The notes under the pieces: generated by a model | Told to the model about the DNA's origin: nothing | Databases searched by the model: none | Seen by the model: only the letters and a program-made list of their open reading frames with translations | Shown: piece by piece, positions 51,996 to 60,947 of the stretch | How the letters are laid out: every line of letters starts with the position of its first letter | Numbering within the stretch: the stretch's first letter is position 1 | Translations under genes and position numbers: made by a program | Assembly (NCBI GenBank): GCA_900472625.1 | Contig: UCIT01000018.1 | Location: 62,001 to 126,000 of the forward strand | Origin: Hyphomicrobiales bacterium | GTDB lineage: Bacteria > Pseudomonadota > Alphaproteobacteria > Rhizobiales > Rhizobiaceae | Length of the DNA: 64,000 nucleotides | Reading direction: 5' to 3'

Positions 51996-53558
51996 ATGGC
52001 AGCGGCTCAAACTTCGAGCGCCAGCGCTCGAGAATGGATTGCCGTGCTCGCCGGCATGATCGGCGCATTCATGGCTATCCTGAATATCCAAATCACGAAC
52101 GCATCCCTACTCGATATTGAAGGAGGGATTGGCACTGGTGTCGATAACGGTGCGTGGATCTCGACTTCCTACCTTATCGGGGAAATCGTCGTTATCCCGT
52201 TGACCGCTTATTTTAGCAGCGTCTTCTCGTTCCGTCGGTACATACTGGCGAACTCGATCCTCTTCCCGCTGTTTTCAATCGCGTGTTCGCTCGCCCACGA
52301 TCTGGGAACAATGATCGTGCTGCGTGGTTTGCAGGGCTTCGCCGGGGGTGTTCTGATTCCGATGGCTTTCACGATGGTTCTCACCAAGCTACCCAAGAAC
52401 CAGCAACCGCTCGGGCTTGCGATCTTCGCGCTGTCGGTGACGTTCGCCCCTGCGATCGGCCCTACGATCGGCGGCTACCTGACGGAGAACTATGGCTGGC
52501 AGACGATTTTTTACATCAATGCGCTTCCTAGCGCGATCATGGCGGTCGCGCTGGCAGCTACGCTCGATCCGTCTCCAATGCGTTTAGGACTTCTCAAGGA
52601 AGGGGATTGGTTCGGCATCGTCACGATGACGATCGGTCTGGCAGCGTTCCAGACTGTTCTCGAGGAAGGCAACAAGGACGACTGGTTCTCGTCACCATTC
52701 ATCGTAAAGCTCAGTATTTTGGCCGCTGTGTTTCTCGGCGCATTCATATGGATCGAATTGACCGTCGAAAAGCCGCTCGTGAAGCTCAGACTGCTCGCCC
52801 AAAGGAACTTTGGCATCGGCGTGATGGTCAATGTCCTGGTTGGGATAGCCCTGTTCGGTACGGTCTACATACTTCCTCAGTATCTGGGGCAAGTTCAACG
52901 CTACAACGCTGAACAGATTGGTTACGTCCTCGCCTGGACTGGTCTTCCGCAGCTGCTCCTCATACCGCTCGTCCCTATACTGATGAAGCGTTTCGACGCG
53001 CGCTACATCGGGTTTGTGGGCATATCGATTTTTGCCGCAAGCTGCTTCCTGAACATATATCTCTCAGCGGACAATGCAGGGGATCAGTTTTGGATACCAA
53101 ATATCATCCGCGCAATCGGGCAGGCGCTGGTGCTGACGCCGATTACCGCCATCACCACCGGTGGCATCGCTCCGGCTGACGCCGCGGCTGCTTCCGGTCT
53201 TACGAATATGCTCCGAAACCTGGGCGGAGCCGTAGGCACGGCTTCGCTCGGAACAATTCTCACAAAGCGGGAACAGTTCCACTCAAATGTGATCGGACAG
53301 TCGGTCACAATGGCACGCGACGAGGTGCGCCTGCGCGTGGATACTCTCACCGGGTACTTCATGTCGCACGGCGTAACAGACAAGGCTCAGGCGACAAAAC
53401 AATCGATCGTCGCCCTCGGCCGCGTCGTAAGAAAGCAGGCCTTGATAATGGGATTCAGCGACACGTTCGCCGTCATTGGCACCGTACTGGCGATTGCCGC
53501 TTTGGCGTTGTTGTTGGCAAAGCGGTCCGCAGCTGGCGGGGGTGCTGGCGCTCACTGA
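51996..53558 (+). CDS. EmrB/QacA (DHA2) family drug:proton antiporter
   Basis: A 520-residue major facilitator with 14 predicted transmembrane helices: IAVLAGMIGAFMAILNIQITNASL starts the first helix, YLIGEIVVIPLTAYFSSVFSFRRYI holds motif A and IGPTIGGYLTENYGWQTIFYIN is the antiporter motif C. It works with the adjacent EmrA-type adaptor; the outer channel would be a TolC-like protein from elsewhere. A strong terminator follows. Confidence 0.94.
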   Translation: MAAAQTSSASAREWIAVLAGMIGAFMAILNIQITNASLLDIEGGIGTGVDNGAWISTSYLIGEIVVIPLTAYFSSVFSFRRYILANSILFPLFSIACSLAHDLGTMIVLRGLQGFAGGVLIPMAFTMVLTKLPKNQQPLGLAIFALSVTFAPAIGPTIGGYLTENYGWQTIFYINALPSAIMAVALAATLDPSPMRLGLLKEGDWFGIVTMTIGLAAFQTVLEEGNKDDWFSSPFIVKLSILAAVFLGAFIWIELTVEKPLVKLRLLAQRNFGIGVMVNVLVGIALFGTVYILPQYLGQVQRYNAEQIGYVLAWTGLPQLLLIPLVPILMKRFDARYIGFVGISIFAASCFLNIYLSADNAGDQFWIPNIIRAIGQALVLTPITAITTGGIAPADAAAASGLTNMLRNLGGAVGTASLGTILTKREQFHSNVIGQSVTMARDEVRLRVDTLTGYFMSHGVTDKAQATKQSIVALGRVVRKQALIMGFSDTFAVIGTVLAIAALALLLAKRSAAGGGAGAH

Positions 53559-53578
53559 ACAACAGCGGATCCGCTTGG

Positions 53579-53613
53579 AAAAAGACCCTGCTCCTTTGGT
53601 GCAGGGTCTTTTT
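53579..53613 (+). terminator. Rho-independent terminator after the pump operon
   Basis: AAAAAGACCCTGC and its complement form a perfect 13-bp stem over a 9-base loop, with seven consecutive T from 53609. Confidence 0.9.
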
Positions 53614-53750
53614 TTGTGCGGCAGTCCTCGGACTAATAATGGCAGATTCTCGCCCCTTGCCGAGGTTGAGATCAGACGCCCGAGAGCAGATGTTGCCCTC
53701 AAGGCCGGGTACCCCGGTTTTTTGTGTTGAACATCAAAAGGGCATCAATA

Positions 53751-55208
53751 ATGGATAGCAAAAAGCCATTGACGACCGCGGCCGGAGCTCCCGTGGTCGA
53801 CAACTTCAATATTCAGACGGCGGGCCCGCGCGGTCCCGCTCTTCTCCAAGACGTGTGGTTGATTGAAAAGCTCGCTCACTTCGACCGCGAAGTGATTCCC
53901 GAGCGTCGCATGCATGCCAAGGGCGCTGGGGCGTACGGCACCTTTACGGTGACCAACGACATCACCGCCTACACGCGTGCGAGCATTTTCGCGCAAGTCG
54001 GCAAGAAGACGGACATGTTCGCTCGCTTCTCGACTGTCGCCGGCGAACGGGGCGCTGCCGACGCGGAGCGTGATATCCGAGGATTTGCTCTCAAGTTCTA
54101 CACCGAACAGGGCAACTGGGATCTTGTTGGAAATAACACGCCGGTCTTCTTCTTCCGTGATCCGCTTCGCTTCCCCGATTTGAACCATGCGGTAAAACGC
54201 GACCCTCGCACTGGTATGAGAAACCCGGAAACCAACTGGGATTTCTGGACCTCCATTCCGGAGTCTCTGCACCAGGTAACGATCGTCATGAGCGAACGTG
54301 GGATCCCCGCTACCTACAGGCACATGCACGGTTTCGGAAGCCACACCTACAGCTTCATCAACGGGGCGAACGAACGTTTTTGGGTAAAGTTTACTTTCAA
54401 GACACAGCAGGGCATCAAGAACCTCACGGATGCCGAGGCTACCGATCTCATCGGTCGCGATCGCGAAAGCCATCACCGCGATCTCTATGACAGCATCGAG
54501 AACGGCGAGTTCCCGCGCTGGACGCTCTACGTCCAGGTGATGCCGGAGACAGTAGCCGAGACACATCCGGTGAACCCATTCGATCTGACGAAGGTTTGGC
54601 CACACAAGGACTATCCGCTTATCGAAGTAGGCGTGATGGAGCTAAACCGTAATGCGGAAAACTACTTCGCCGAGATCGAGCAGGCTTCATTCACCCCTGC
54701 GGCGGTTGTTCCGGGCATCGGCTTCTCTCCGGATCGTATGCTGCAAGCACGCCTATTCTCTTACGGCGACGCAGCGCGCTATAGACTGGGTGTGAACCAC
54801 CACCAGATCCCGGTCAACGCTCCCAAGAACCCTCACAATTCGTACCATAGGGACGGCGCTATGCGGGTCGATGGAAACCATGGCTCTGCCAAGGCGTATG
54901 TGCCCAACTCGCACGGCGACTGGCCGGAGCAGCCTGCCTATCGCGAGCCGCCGCTGAAAATCTCAGGTGACGCGGATCATTGGGATCATCGGGTAGACGT
55001 CGACCACTTTGAACAGCCGGGAAATCTTTTCCGGATGATGACAGCCGAACAGCGCCAGGTTCTTTTCAACAACACGGCACGCGCTATGGAAGCCGTCTCG
55101 GACGAGGTGAGACAGCGTCACATCGACAACTGCACGAGAGCAGATCCCGCCTACGGCGAGGGTGTCGCGAAAGCCTTGGCGGCGCGTCCGGCGCTGGCTG
55201 CCGAGTAG
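53751..55208 (+). CDS. katA: Catalase (small-subunit, haem type)
   Basis: A 485-residue monofunctional haem catalase that breaks down hydrogen peroxide. The distal His is H55 in [13 protein letters not shown], the distal Asn lies in [11 protein letters not shown], and the haem-binding Tyr is in [14 protein letters not shown] (about residue 340). [20 protein letters not shown] is the usual N-terminus, which fixes the start at 53751; a clear ribosome site is missing. An HD-domain gene follows at 38 bp. The gene symbol is by family only. Confidence 0.95.
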   Translation: MDSKKPLTTAAGAPVVDNFNIQTAGPRGPALLQDVWLIEKLAHFDREVIPERRMHAKGAGAYGTFTVTNDITAYTRASIFAQVGKKTDMFARFSTVAGERGAADAERDIRGFALKFYTEQGNWDLVGNNTPVFFFRDPLRFPDLNHAVKRDPRTGMRNPETNWDFWTSIPESLHQVTIVMSERGIPATYRHMHGFGSHTYSFINGANERFWVKFTFKTQQGIKNLTDAEATDLIGRDRESHHRDLYDSIENGEFPRWTLYVQVMPETVAETHPVNPFDLTKVWPHKDYPLIEVGVMELNRNAENYFAEIEQASFTPAAVVPGIGFSPDRMLQARLFSYGDAARYRLGVNHHQIPVNAPKNPHNSYHRDGAMRVDGNHGSAKAYVPNSHGDWPEQPAYREPPLKISGDADHWDHRVDVDHFEQPGNLFRMMTAEQRQVLFNNTARAMEAVSDEVRQRHIDNCTRADPAYGEGVAKALAARPALAAE

Positions 55209-55246
55209 TGTGGCCGAGCGACCAACATATCTACGAAGGAATGATC

Positions 55247-55897
55247 ATGAGTAAATCCAGTGAAGTTGTCGCCGGCGTCGCGATCCCTGATAGCGCCATG
55301 GCAAAAGCTGCTACAGATCTCGTAAGGGAGACTGAGACCGACCTTTTGTACCACCATTCACGCCGGGTCTTTCTGTTCGGGGCGTTGAGCGGAGAGCGTA
55401 AGGGGCTCAAGTACGATGCAGAGCTTCTCTACATCGGCGCGATGTTCCATGACATGGGCATTATGGACAAGTACGCAAGCGATACAGAGCGCTTCGAAGT
55501 CGACGGTGCCAATGCCGCGCGCGATTTTCTAAAGTCCTACGAAGTCTCTGAGCGAGACGTCGATGACGTCTGGGATTCCATTGCGCTGCACACAACTCCG
55601 GGCATCCCTCAGCACAAGCGACCAACGGTTGCCTTGGTCACCGCTGGCGTGGAAATGGATGTTCTCGGAATTGGCTACAACGAGTTCTCCGATAGCCAAC
55701 GTGAAGAGGTCTGCGCGTGCCATCCCCGCGGCCTCAAATTTAAACATGGCATCCTAAGCTCGTTTTGCCTGGGCACGATCCGCAAACCGGAAACGACATT
55801 CGGCAACGTGAAAGCCGACGTTCTCGCCAAGATGGATCCGACATATCAAAGGAAGGACTTCGCCGAGTTGATCCTGAACTCTCCCTGGGAGAGCTAG
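55247..55897 (+). CDS. HD-domain phosphohydrolase
   Basis: A 216-residue HD-superfamily protein. The metal residues are His 36/37 (LLYHHSRRVF), the H68-D69 pair in GAMFHDMG and a later His in ALHTTPGIPQH. It resembles the cyanamide hydratase/HD phosphohydrolase type, where members hydrate small nitriles or cleave phosphate esters; which applies is not clear. ATG 55247 follows GAAGGA. It lies directly behind catalase in the same direction, suggesting joint expression. Confidence 0.85.
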   Translation: MSKSSEVVAGVAIPDSAMAKAATDLVRETETDLLYHHSRRVFLFGALSGERKGLKYDAELLYIGAMFHDMGIMDKYASDTERFEVDGANAARDFLKSYEVSERDVDDVWDSIALHTTPGIPQHKRPTVALVTAGVEMDVLGIGYNEFSDSQREEVCACHPRGLKFKHGILSSFCLGTIRKPETTFGNVKADVLAKMDPTYQRKDFAELILNSPWES

Positions 55898-55900
55898 GAT

Positions 55901-56869
55901 CTAGGGGGGCGTCTTCACGTTGAAGCGCTCCCTATATTCCGCGGGTGTGACACCCAGCCGCTTGGTGAAGACCTGCCGCATGCGTTTCGGATTACCGAAA
56001 CCGCACAAATGCGCGACCACCTTGAGCGGCTGGGTCGTGGCCTCGAGAATATGACGCGCGGCGTCAATTCTCGCTCTTTCCACGAACTCCGCGGGCGTGA
56101 CCTTCGCAAAATCCACAAAGGATCTTGCGAAGGTCCGACTGCTCATTCCGGCGGCCTTCGCGAGATCCGCAACGGTCAAAGGTGCCGCAAGGTTTTCCGT
56201 GATGAATTTAGTGAGATCGGTCAACGGCGACTTTTCATCCGCGATCATCTCAATGTATGGACTGAACTGAGACTGACCACCTTGTCGCTGCGCCGCCACG
56301 ACTAGCCGCTTGGCTACAGCAACGGCTAACGCCCCACCGTGATGCTCCCTGATGACCGCCAGGGCAAGGTCGATCCCGGCCGTAACACCGGCGGAGGTTA
56401 GCAGCGGGCCATCTCTGAGGTAGATACGATCATAGTCGATCTTGGCTTGAGGATAGAGCGTGGCCAGTTGGCCGGCGTTTTGCCAGTGCGTCGTCGCATA
56501 TCTGCCATCTAGTAGACCAGCGGCCCCGAGACAGAAGGCTCCGGTACAAACCGAGCCGTAAGTCTCGCTCACCTTGGCAAGGCGGCGAATGCAGTCCGTG
56601 GTTTCATCGTCTATGACTGCAGTTGGTAACTGCGGACCGCCGGCTACCAAAAATAGGTCGAATGGGCCTTTGGCTCCCAAGTAGTCGACATCGGCAAGAA
56701 GACCCATCCCGTTCGATGCCCGGATGCGGGATGTCGTGGGGCCGATCAAAGTGATTGAATAGCCTTCGCCTTGTGGCAGGATGTCGGTTGCCTCAGAGAA
56801 AACGTCTAATGGTCCCGAGACGTCCAGCGCCTGGACGCCGTCGAATATCAACATCCCAACTGATCTCAT
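55901..56869 (-). CDS. GlxA-like AraC family regulator
   Basis: A 322-residue regulator with a DJ-1/PfpI-like domain (MLIFDGVQALDVSGPLDVF at the start, GSVCTGAFCLGAAGLLDGRYATTHW with the Cys elbow) and a C-terminal AraC double helix-turn-helix (VADLAKAAGMSSRTFARSFVDFAKVTPAEFV, HLCGFGNPKRMRQVFTKRLG). It is convergent with the HD gene (3 bp apart). It shares layout with the regulator at 40927 but they are not close copies. The target is unknown. Confidence 0.9.
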   Translation of the reverse strand: MRSVGMLIFDGVQALDVSGPLDVFSEATDILPQGEGYSITLIGPTTSRIRASNGMGLLADVDYLGAKGPFDLFLVAGGPQLPTAVIDDETTDCIRRLAKVSETYGSVCTGAFCLGAAGLLDGRYATTHWQNAGQLATLYPQAKIDYDRIYLRDGPLLTSAGVTAGIDLALAVIREHHGGALAVAVAKRLVVAAQRQGGQSQFSPYIEMIADEKSPLTDLTKFITENLAAPLTVADLAKAAGMSSRTFARSFVDFAKVTPAEFVERARIDAARHILEATTQPLKVVAHLCGFGNPKRMRQVFTKRLGVTPAEYRERFNVKTPP

Positions 56870-56926
56870 TCAAAGGTTCCCCTTGGTCATGCCCGCTCTC
56901 TCTCGGCCGCCCTGAGACGGATCGTG

Positions 56927-58294
56927 TCAGATCTTGCGTGCGCGTAGCGTAAGCGAGGTGGCCGCGGCCGCAAGCGAAGTTCCGCAGATTATCCAGAACG
57001 CAGCGGTGAAATCCGCGCTCTGATCAGCCGCTCCGGTCACCGCCACCAAAATGGCGATACCGAGGGCTCCACCAATCTGACGCGAGGTATTGAGTATCCC
57101 GCTTCCTGCGGAATACACCTCCGGGGCCAGTGCAGAAGTGCCGCCTGCGAGAAAGCCCGCCTGTGCCATCCCCGCTGCGATGCCGGAGAGCGCAAAGCCA
57201 GGGAGAAATCCGAGTGCAAAGTTGGTTTCCTGTCTCAGATATGTTAGCCACCAGAGGCTTGCAGCTACGAAGAAAATGCTTCCGGTCAATGTCAGAGCTC
57301 TTGGCGAAACCTTGCCTCGGCCGGACAATATCGAGGTCGTGCCCGCAAGAGCCGGACCAATCGCGTAGGCTATCCCGGCTCGAGCTGGATCCCATTGCCA
57401 AACCTGAGTGAGGTAGAGGGTCCCTCCGAGGATCGACATCGAAAAACCGGTGTAGAACGCGAGCATTCCTACTGTGGCCAGTGTAAACTCAGCGTTTTGG
57501 AACACCTGGAGATTGAGAGCCGGGTTCTCCACTGTTCGACAGCGTAAAACGAAACCGACGATAAGAATGACGCCGGTGCCCGCGACTACCCATAGTTTTG
57601 CGCTCGTCAGCCCCCAGTCTTCGAAATAGGAGATGGCCGCAACTATGCACGCTGTCCCACCGGCGAAGAAGGCCGATCCAACGATGTCAGGGATCCCCGT
57701 TTCCGTGAGTTTGGTTTCATCGAGATAGCGGCAGAGGAAGACTGCTGGAATGGCAACGGGCAAATTGATGAGGAAAATCAGCCGCCAGTCTATATGGACA
57801 AGCAGGCCGCCAATCACGGGTCCAAGGGCAGCCCCGACCGAGGCGATCGCCGCCCATACAGCGACCATCTGCTTGTGTTTGGACGGTGGATAGGCAGCCA
57901 ACAGCAAGCCAATTGATGAAGGGATCATCAATGCTGCCCCCACACCCTTCAGTGTCCGCGCGGCAATGAGGAGAGGGATATTTGGCGCTAATGCACAGCC
58001 TGCGCTGGCGATTGCAAAAACGATAAGGCCACTACGAAAGAGCATCCGGCGACCAAACCGATCACCCATTCTACCGCCTGGCACGAGCATAGCGGCGAAG
58101 GCAATCGAGTAAGCGCTCAGAACCCAGGACATTGACTGGTTCGATGCGCCCGGAAAGCTATGGCGTATGGAAGGAAATGCGATGTTGACGATGAACAGGT
58201 CCAAAGCAGACAAAAGACTGCCCGCGGCAACCACGGTTAGGGTCAGTTTGGACAGGGAGTTGGTGGAAGAGCGTGCATCGAGATGCTGATCCAT
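56927..58294 (-). CDS. MFS drug efflux transporter, DHA2 type
   Basis: A 455-residue major facilitator with about 14 hydrophobic segments: SLLSALDLFIVNIAFPSI first helix, GGRMGDRFGRRMLF motif A, LGPVIGGLLVHIDWRLIFLINLP motif C. It probably expels small hydrophobic compounds. It is preceded by a perfect ACTTGCATAATGCAAGT dyad and a hairpin that contains its ribosome site, and by the MarR gene on the same strand; MarR control is likely. Confidence 0.92.
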   Translation of the reverse strand: MDQHLDARSSTNSLSKLTLTVVAAGSLLSALDLFIVNIAFPSIRHSFPGASNQSMSWVLSAYSIAFAAMLVPGGRMGDRFGRRMLFRSGLIVFAIASAGCALAPNIPLLIAARTLKGVGAALMIPSSIGLLLAAYPPSKHKQMVAVWAAIASVGAALGPVIGGLLVHIDWRLIFLINLPVAIPAVFLCRYLDETKLTETGIPDIVGSAFFAGGTACIVAAISYFEDWGLTSAKLWVVAGTGVILIVGFVLRCRTVENPALNLQVFQNAEFTLATVGMLAFYTGFSMSILGGTLYLTQVWQWDPARAGIAYAIGPALAGTTSILSGRGKVSPRALTLTGSIFFVAASLWWLTYLRQETNFALGFLPGFALSGIAAGMAQAGFLAGGTSALAPEVYSAGSGILNTSRQIGGALGIAILVAVTGAADQSADFTAAFWIICGTSLAAAATSLTLRARKI

Positions 58295-58300
58295 GAGAAG

Positions 58301-58317
58301 CCTCGTTGTTAACGAGG
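58301..58317 (-). promoter_or_regulatory. Hairpin covering the ribosome site of the MFS gene
   Basis: On the minus strand CCTCGTT and AACGAGG pair perfectly over 3 bases. The GAGG of the second arm is the ribosome binding site, 6 bp before ATG 58294. Confidence 0.5.
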
Positions 58318-58335
58318 TTCTTCATAGGTCGACTC

Positions 58336-58352
58336 ACTTGCATAATGCAAGT
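58336..58352. promoter_or_regulatory. ACTTGCATAATGCAAGT operator
   Basis: A perfect 17-bp dyad with 8-bp arms between the MarR and MFS genes. Related sites lie at 48821 and 48083. Confidence 0.7.
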
Positions 58353-58371
58353 TAGTTCGCTGGTAAGGTAC

Positions 58372-58830
58372 TCAGGCTAGCTCGCTGTCGACTACGGTGT
58401 CCATGTTTTCCCGGAATGTTTTCGCGTTGTCCGCTCCATAAGCGCGGTCGAAAGCTGCCTGCGCACGATCCCAACCGGGCCGGCCTGCAGCCACGCATCC
58501 CAGACCTTTATCCGTCACCGAAACAATCCGTGCGCGCTTGTCTTTCTCGCTAACTTCGATAGTCACAAGGCCATCGCGCTCGAGGGGGCGTAGATTGTGA
58601 CCAACCGTAGCTCGGTCCATCGCCATCAGCTCGGCGAGTTCAAGCATCGTTTTGGGTCCTCGGTGCTTGAGGTAGCCAAGGATCGAGTATTGAGTGATTT
58701 TTACTCCGCTGTCTGCGATGCACTCATCGTAGAAGCGGGTCAGCGTCCGGGCCGCGCGCCGAACCTTGGTGCAATTGCACAAAGATGGAATATCCGGCTC
58801 AACTTGGGCTCGTGTCTTCTTCGCTGTCAT
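58372..58830 (-). CDS. MarR family regulator with N-terminal CxC motif
   Basis: A 152-residue MarR: SLCNCTKVRRAARTLTRFYDECI (CNC pair at about 17-19), recognition region LAELMAMDRATVGHNLRPLERDGL and wing KDKRARIVSVT. It is a close relative of the MarR at 37321. It lies between a flavin reductase gene upstream and the MFS gene downstream, all on one strand; the dyad before the MFS gene is a likely binding site. Confidence 0.88.
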   Translation of the reverse strand: MTAKKTRAQVEPDIPSLCNCTKVRRAARTLTRFYDECIADSGVKITQYSILGYLKHRGPKTMLELAELMAMDRATVGHNLRPLERDGLVTIEVSEKDKRARIVSVTDKGLGCVAAGRPGWDRAQAAFDRAYGADNAKTFRENMDTVVDSELA

Positions 58831-58924
58831 GACGCTTCCTGTCTATTGGGGTGACGACGCCCTGAGAGCGTCGTCAGTCTTGGGCAGAAGTAGCAATCTC
58901 ACGTCAACAAGCCAAGGCCCAAGC

Positions 58925-59641
58925 TCAATCTGCGACGACACTACCCGAGGCGGACCAGCTCTTCTGATTAACAGCCGACCAATCAGCCGGCTTTCCATCA
59001 AGTCTGTGCATCCGCGCGCCGTTGCGCTGTTCGAGTATTTCTTCGTCGAGCGGCGTTGTGAAGACGTTCTCGACTAGTGTGTACTCTGCAGCCAGGCGGC
59101 CGATAGGAGCAAGAGCAGCCGTATCGACCCGCCCTCCGTCCAGATAAGCGTCATCACGTATGTGGAACCGAACGACCCGCCCCCAGACGACGTGGTCATC
59201 GTGGTCGCCGACGGGTATGATCCGATCGAGTTTGCACTCCATGGCTACAGGCGCGAGAGCGACTCTGGGAGGTTTGACAATCACACTTGCAGCCTTCTCA
59301 AGTCCCGTGGCCTCGAACTCATCGACGTCGGAGGGATGCTCAATAGCAGACCTGTGCATCTGACCGGCAAGCCCAAGTGTGGCGAGGTTCGCGACAAACT
59401 CACCAGTGTCTCTGATGTTCACAAAACTGTCCTTTAGAGTGACGCCGTCAGATTTGGGTTGCATACTGATCGATAGAACAGGCGGCTTCCGGCCAACGAC
59501 GGTGAAAAAGGAAAACGGTGCCAGGTTGGGAACACCATCTGTGGAAATGGTACTCAGCCATCCGATCGCGCGCGGTACGACGGTCGCAATCAGCAGTTTA
59601 TAGGCCTGCGTGGCATCTAGAGTGTCTGCATCGATTATCAT
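58925..59641 (-). CDS. Flavin reductase-like (FMN-binding split barrel) protein
   Basis: A 238-residue flavoprotein of the flavin reductase-like group: ATVVPRAIGWLSTISTDGVPNLAPFSFFTVVGRKPP is the FMN-binding start, followed by NIRDTGEFVANLAT and ECKLDRIIPVGDHDDHVVWGRVVRFHI. It could reduce free FMN for a partner oxygenase or reduce a substrate directly. It begins 9 bp after the hydrolase gene on the same strand and is coexpressed with it. Confidence 0.88.
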   Translation of the reverse strand: MIIDADTLDATQAYKLLIATVVPRAIGWLSTISTDGVPNLAPFSFFTVVGRKPPVLSISMQPKSDGVTLKDSFVNIRDTGEFVANLATLGLAGQMHRSAIEHPSDVDEFEATGLEKAASVIVKPPRVALAPVAMECKLDRIIPVGDHDDHVVWGRVVRFHIRDDAYLDGGRVDTAALAPIGRLAAEYTLVENVFTTPLDEEILEQRNGARMHRLDGKPADWSAVNQKSWSASGSVVAD

Positions 59642-59650
59642 GGCTTCCTC

Positions 59651-60838
59651 CTAACCTTCGATAGATGGCGACGCCGCGAAATGTTCCTGTGGAACAATCC
59701 CCCTAAGGCGCGAACCGAGTTCGTGAGAAAATTTTAGAGCGGCGGAAAGCGGCCGGTGGTGGATCGCGATGTTTGCGATCCGGCCCTCGCCATTTCTAGT
59801 GATAACCGTCACCCCGGAGATGTCGACGCCGCCGAACGCTACCGCGCGCCATTCTAGATACTGTTTGCCGGGACCGGTGGATTGCTCTGTGAATTCGAGC
59901 TTCTCGTAAATCCGGCTTGCGGCCTCCATCACCTTCTTGACCTGGTCTCGCCCGATTACCGGCTTGTAGAGGGTAGCTGCCTCCAGTGTCACTTCCGGAT
60001 CGAAGGCGTCTGCGAACGCGGTCGACGACTTTTGTGAGAACGCGCCTTTCCAATCACTGGCACCCGAGTTGCCGAGAAGTGCAAGGAGGTCGCAGATTGC
60101 CTGCGCCAATGTCGCTGGATCTTCGAAGTGCGCCCAATGACCAGCTCTTGGGATCACAAGCTGTCGAGCACCTTTGAACCTCGCGGAAACACCGTCCGCC
60201 ATAGCTTCCGTCACAAAGGGGTCGCTCTCCCCACGGACGACAAGCACAGGTCCGCCATATGGGCTTTCCAGCTCGGTCCCCGGGATACCGTTGTTCCACG
60301 CATCGACGAGTGCCGACACCGTCGCCGACGAAACGTGCTCGCCCAGCAGTGTCAGCGCATCCAGCTTCTGAGACGGGAGATTCGGTGACAGGTGGGAACG
60401 AACGTTTCTTTGAGCATTTGGATTGCCGCCTAAAGCATGGAAGTCTCTGACGACGTCCTCCGGTGCATTGACACCACCAAGAGGCACTGGCGTCACGAGC
60501 ACAAGGCCCCGTACCCGTTCGGGCACCGCGATTGCGACCAACTCCGCTACCTGCGCACCCATGCTCTGGGCGACAATTACGACATCGGTCGAGATTGCTT
60601 TTATTACTGAGACTACATCATCGCGATACCGTTCAAGCGAAATCTCGCCGTTCTCATCATTGAGTTCACCCATGCCGGGCAGGTCGAGAGTGACGAAGAC
60701 GTGCTTGGCTTCCCCCAACTTATCAACGACGGGAGACCAGACTTCCTTTGAGTCCAGGAATCCGTGGATGAAGAGCAACGTATCCGGGCCCGATCCGGTG
60801 ACGGAATACGGAATACGCGCGTTAGCTTGCTTGGTCAT
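59651..60838 (-). CDS. Alpha/beta hydrolase fused to an NTF2-like domain
   Basis: A 395-residue two-domain protein. Residues 1-260 form an alpha/beta hydrolase with HGFLDSKEVW oxyanion motif, nucleophile S92 in VAQSMGAQ, an acid in GESDPF and His in GHWAHFED. Residues 275-390 form an NTF2-like domain that matches the stand-alone protein at 15131. No signal peptide is visible, so it is cytosolic. ATG 60838 has GGGAGGAGAAC just upstream. A GGGGCATAT element lies 66 bp upstream. It is the first gene of an operon with the flavin reductase. Confidence 0.87.
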   Translation of the reverse strand: MTKQANARIPYSVTGSGPDTLLFIHGFLDSKEVWSPVVDKLGEAKHVFVTLDLPGMGELNDENGEISLERYRDDVVSVIKAISTDVVIVAQSMGAQVAELVAIAVPERVRGLVLVTPVPLGGVNAPEDVVRDFHALGGNPNAQRNVRSHLSPNLPSQKLDALTLLGEHVSSATVSALVDAWNNGIPGTELESPYGGPVLVVRGESDPFVTEAMADGVSARFKGARQLVIPRAGHWAHFEDPATLAQAICDLLALLGNSGASDWKGAFSQKSSTAFADAFDPEVTLEAATLYKPVIGRDQVKKVMEAASRIYEKLEFTEQSTGPGKQYLEWRAVAFGGVDISGVTVITRNGEGRIANIAIHHRPLSAALKFSHELGSRLRGIVPQEHFAASPSIEG

Positions 60839-60903
60839 GTTCTCCTCCCGAGAAACGCTTTCCAAAAACCGTTTGCTTGAACGGCACGTAGGTTATAAGT
60901 CTC

Positions 60904-60915
60904 ATATGCCCCTAA
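60904..60915. promoter_or_regulatory. GGGGCATAT half operator between divergent hydrolase operons
   Basis: On the minus strand TTAGGGGCATAT followed by GAGACTTATAA. It resembles 18067 (same core, then AAGACT). It could control the minus-strand hydrolase/flavin reductase operon, the plus-strand hydrolase/hydratase operon, or both. Confidence 0.55.
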
Positions 60916-60947
60916 TTTCAAGAGGCCTCTTTAAATCCATCGGAGGA

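Noticed and set aside
53745..54605. A 286-residue minus-strand open frame
   Set aside because: It lies entirely within the catalase gene and is a frame shadow of GC-rich codons.
60423..60947. Long N-terminal extension of the hydrolase at 60948
   Set aside because: The extra 175 codons are antisense to the divergent hydrolase gene and match no family; the open frame there is chance.
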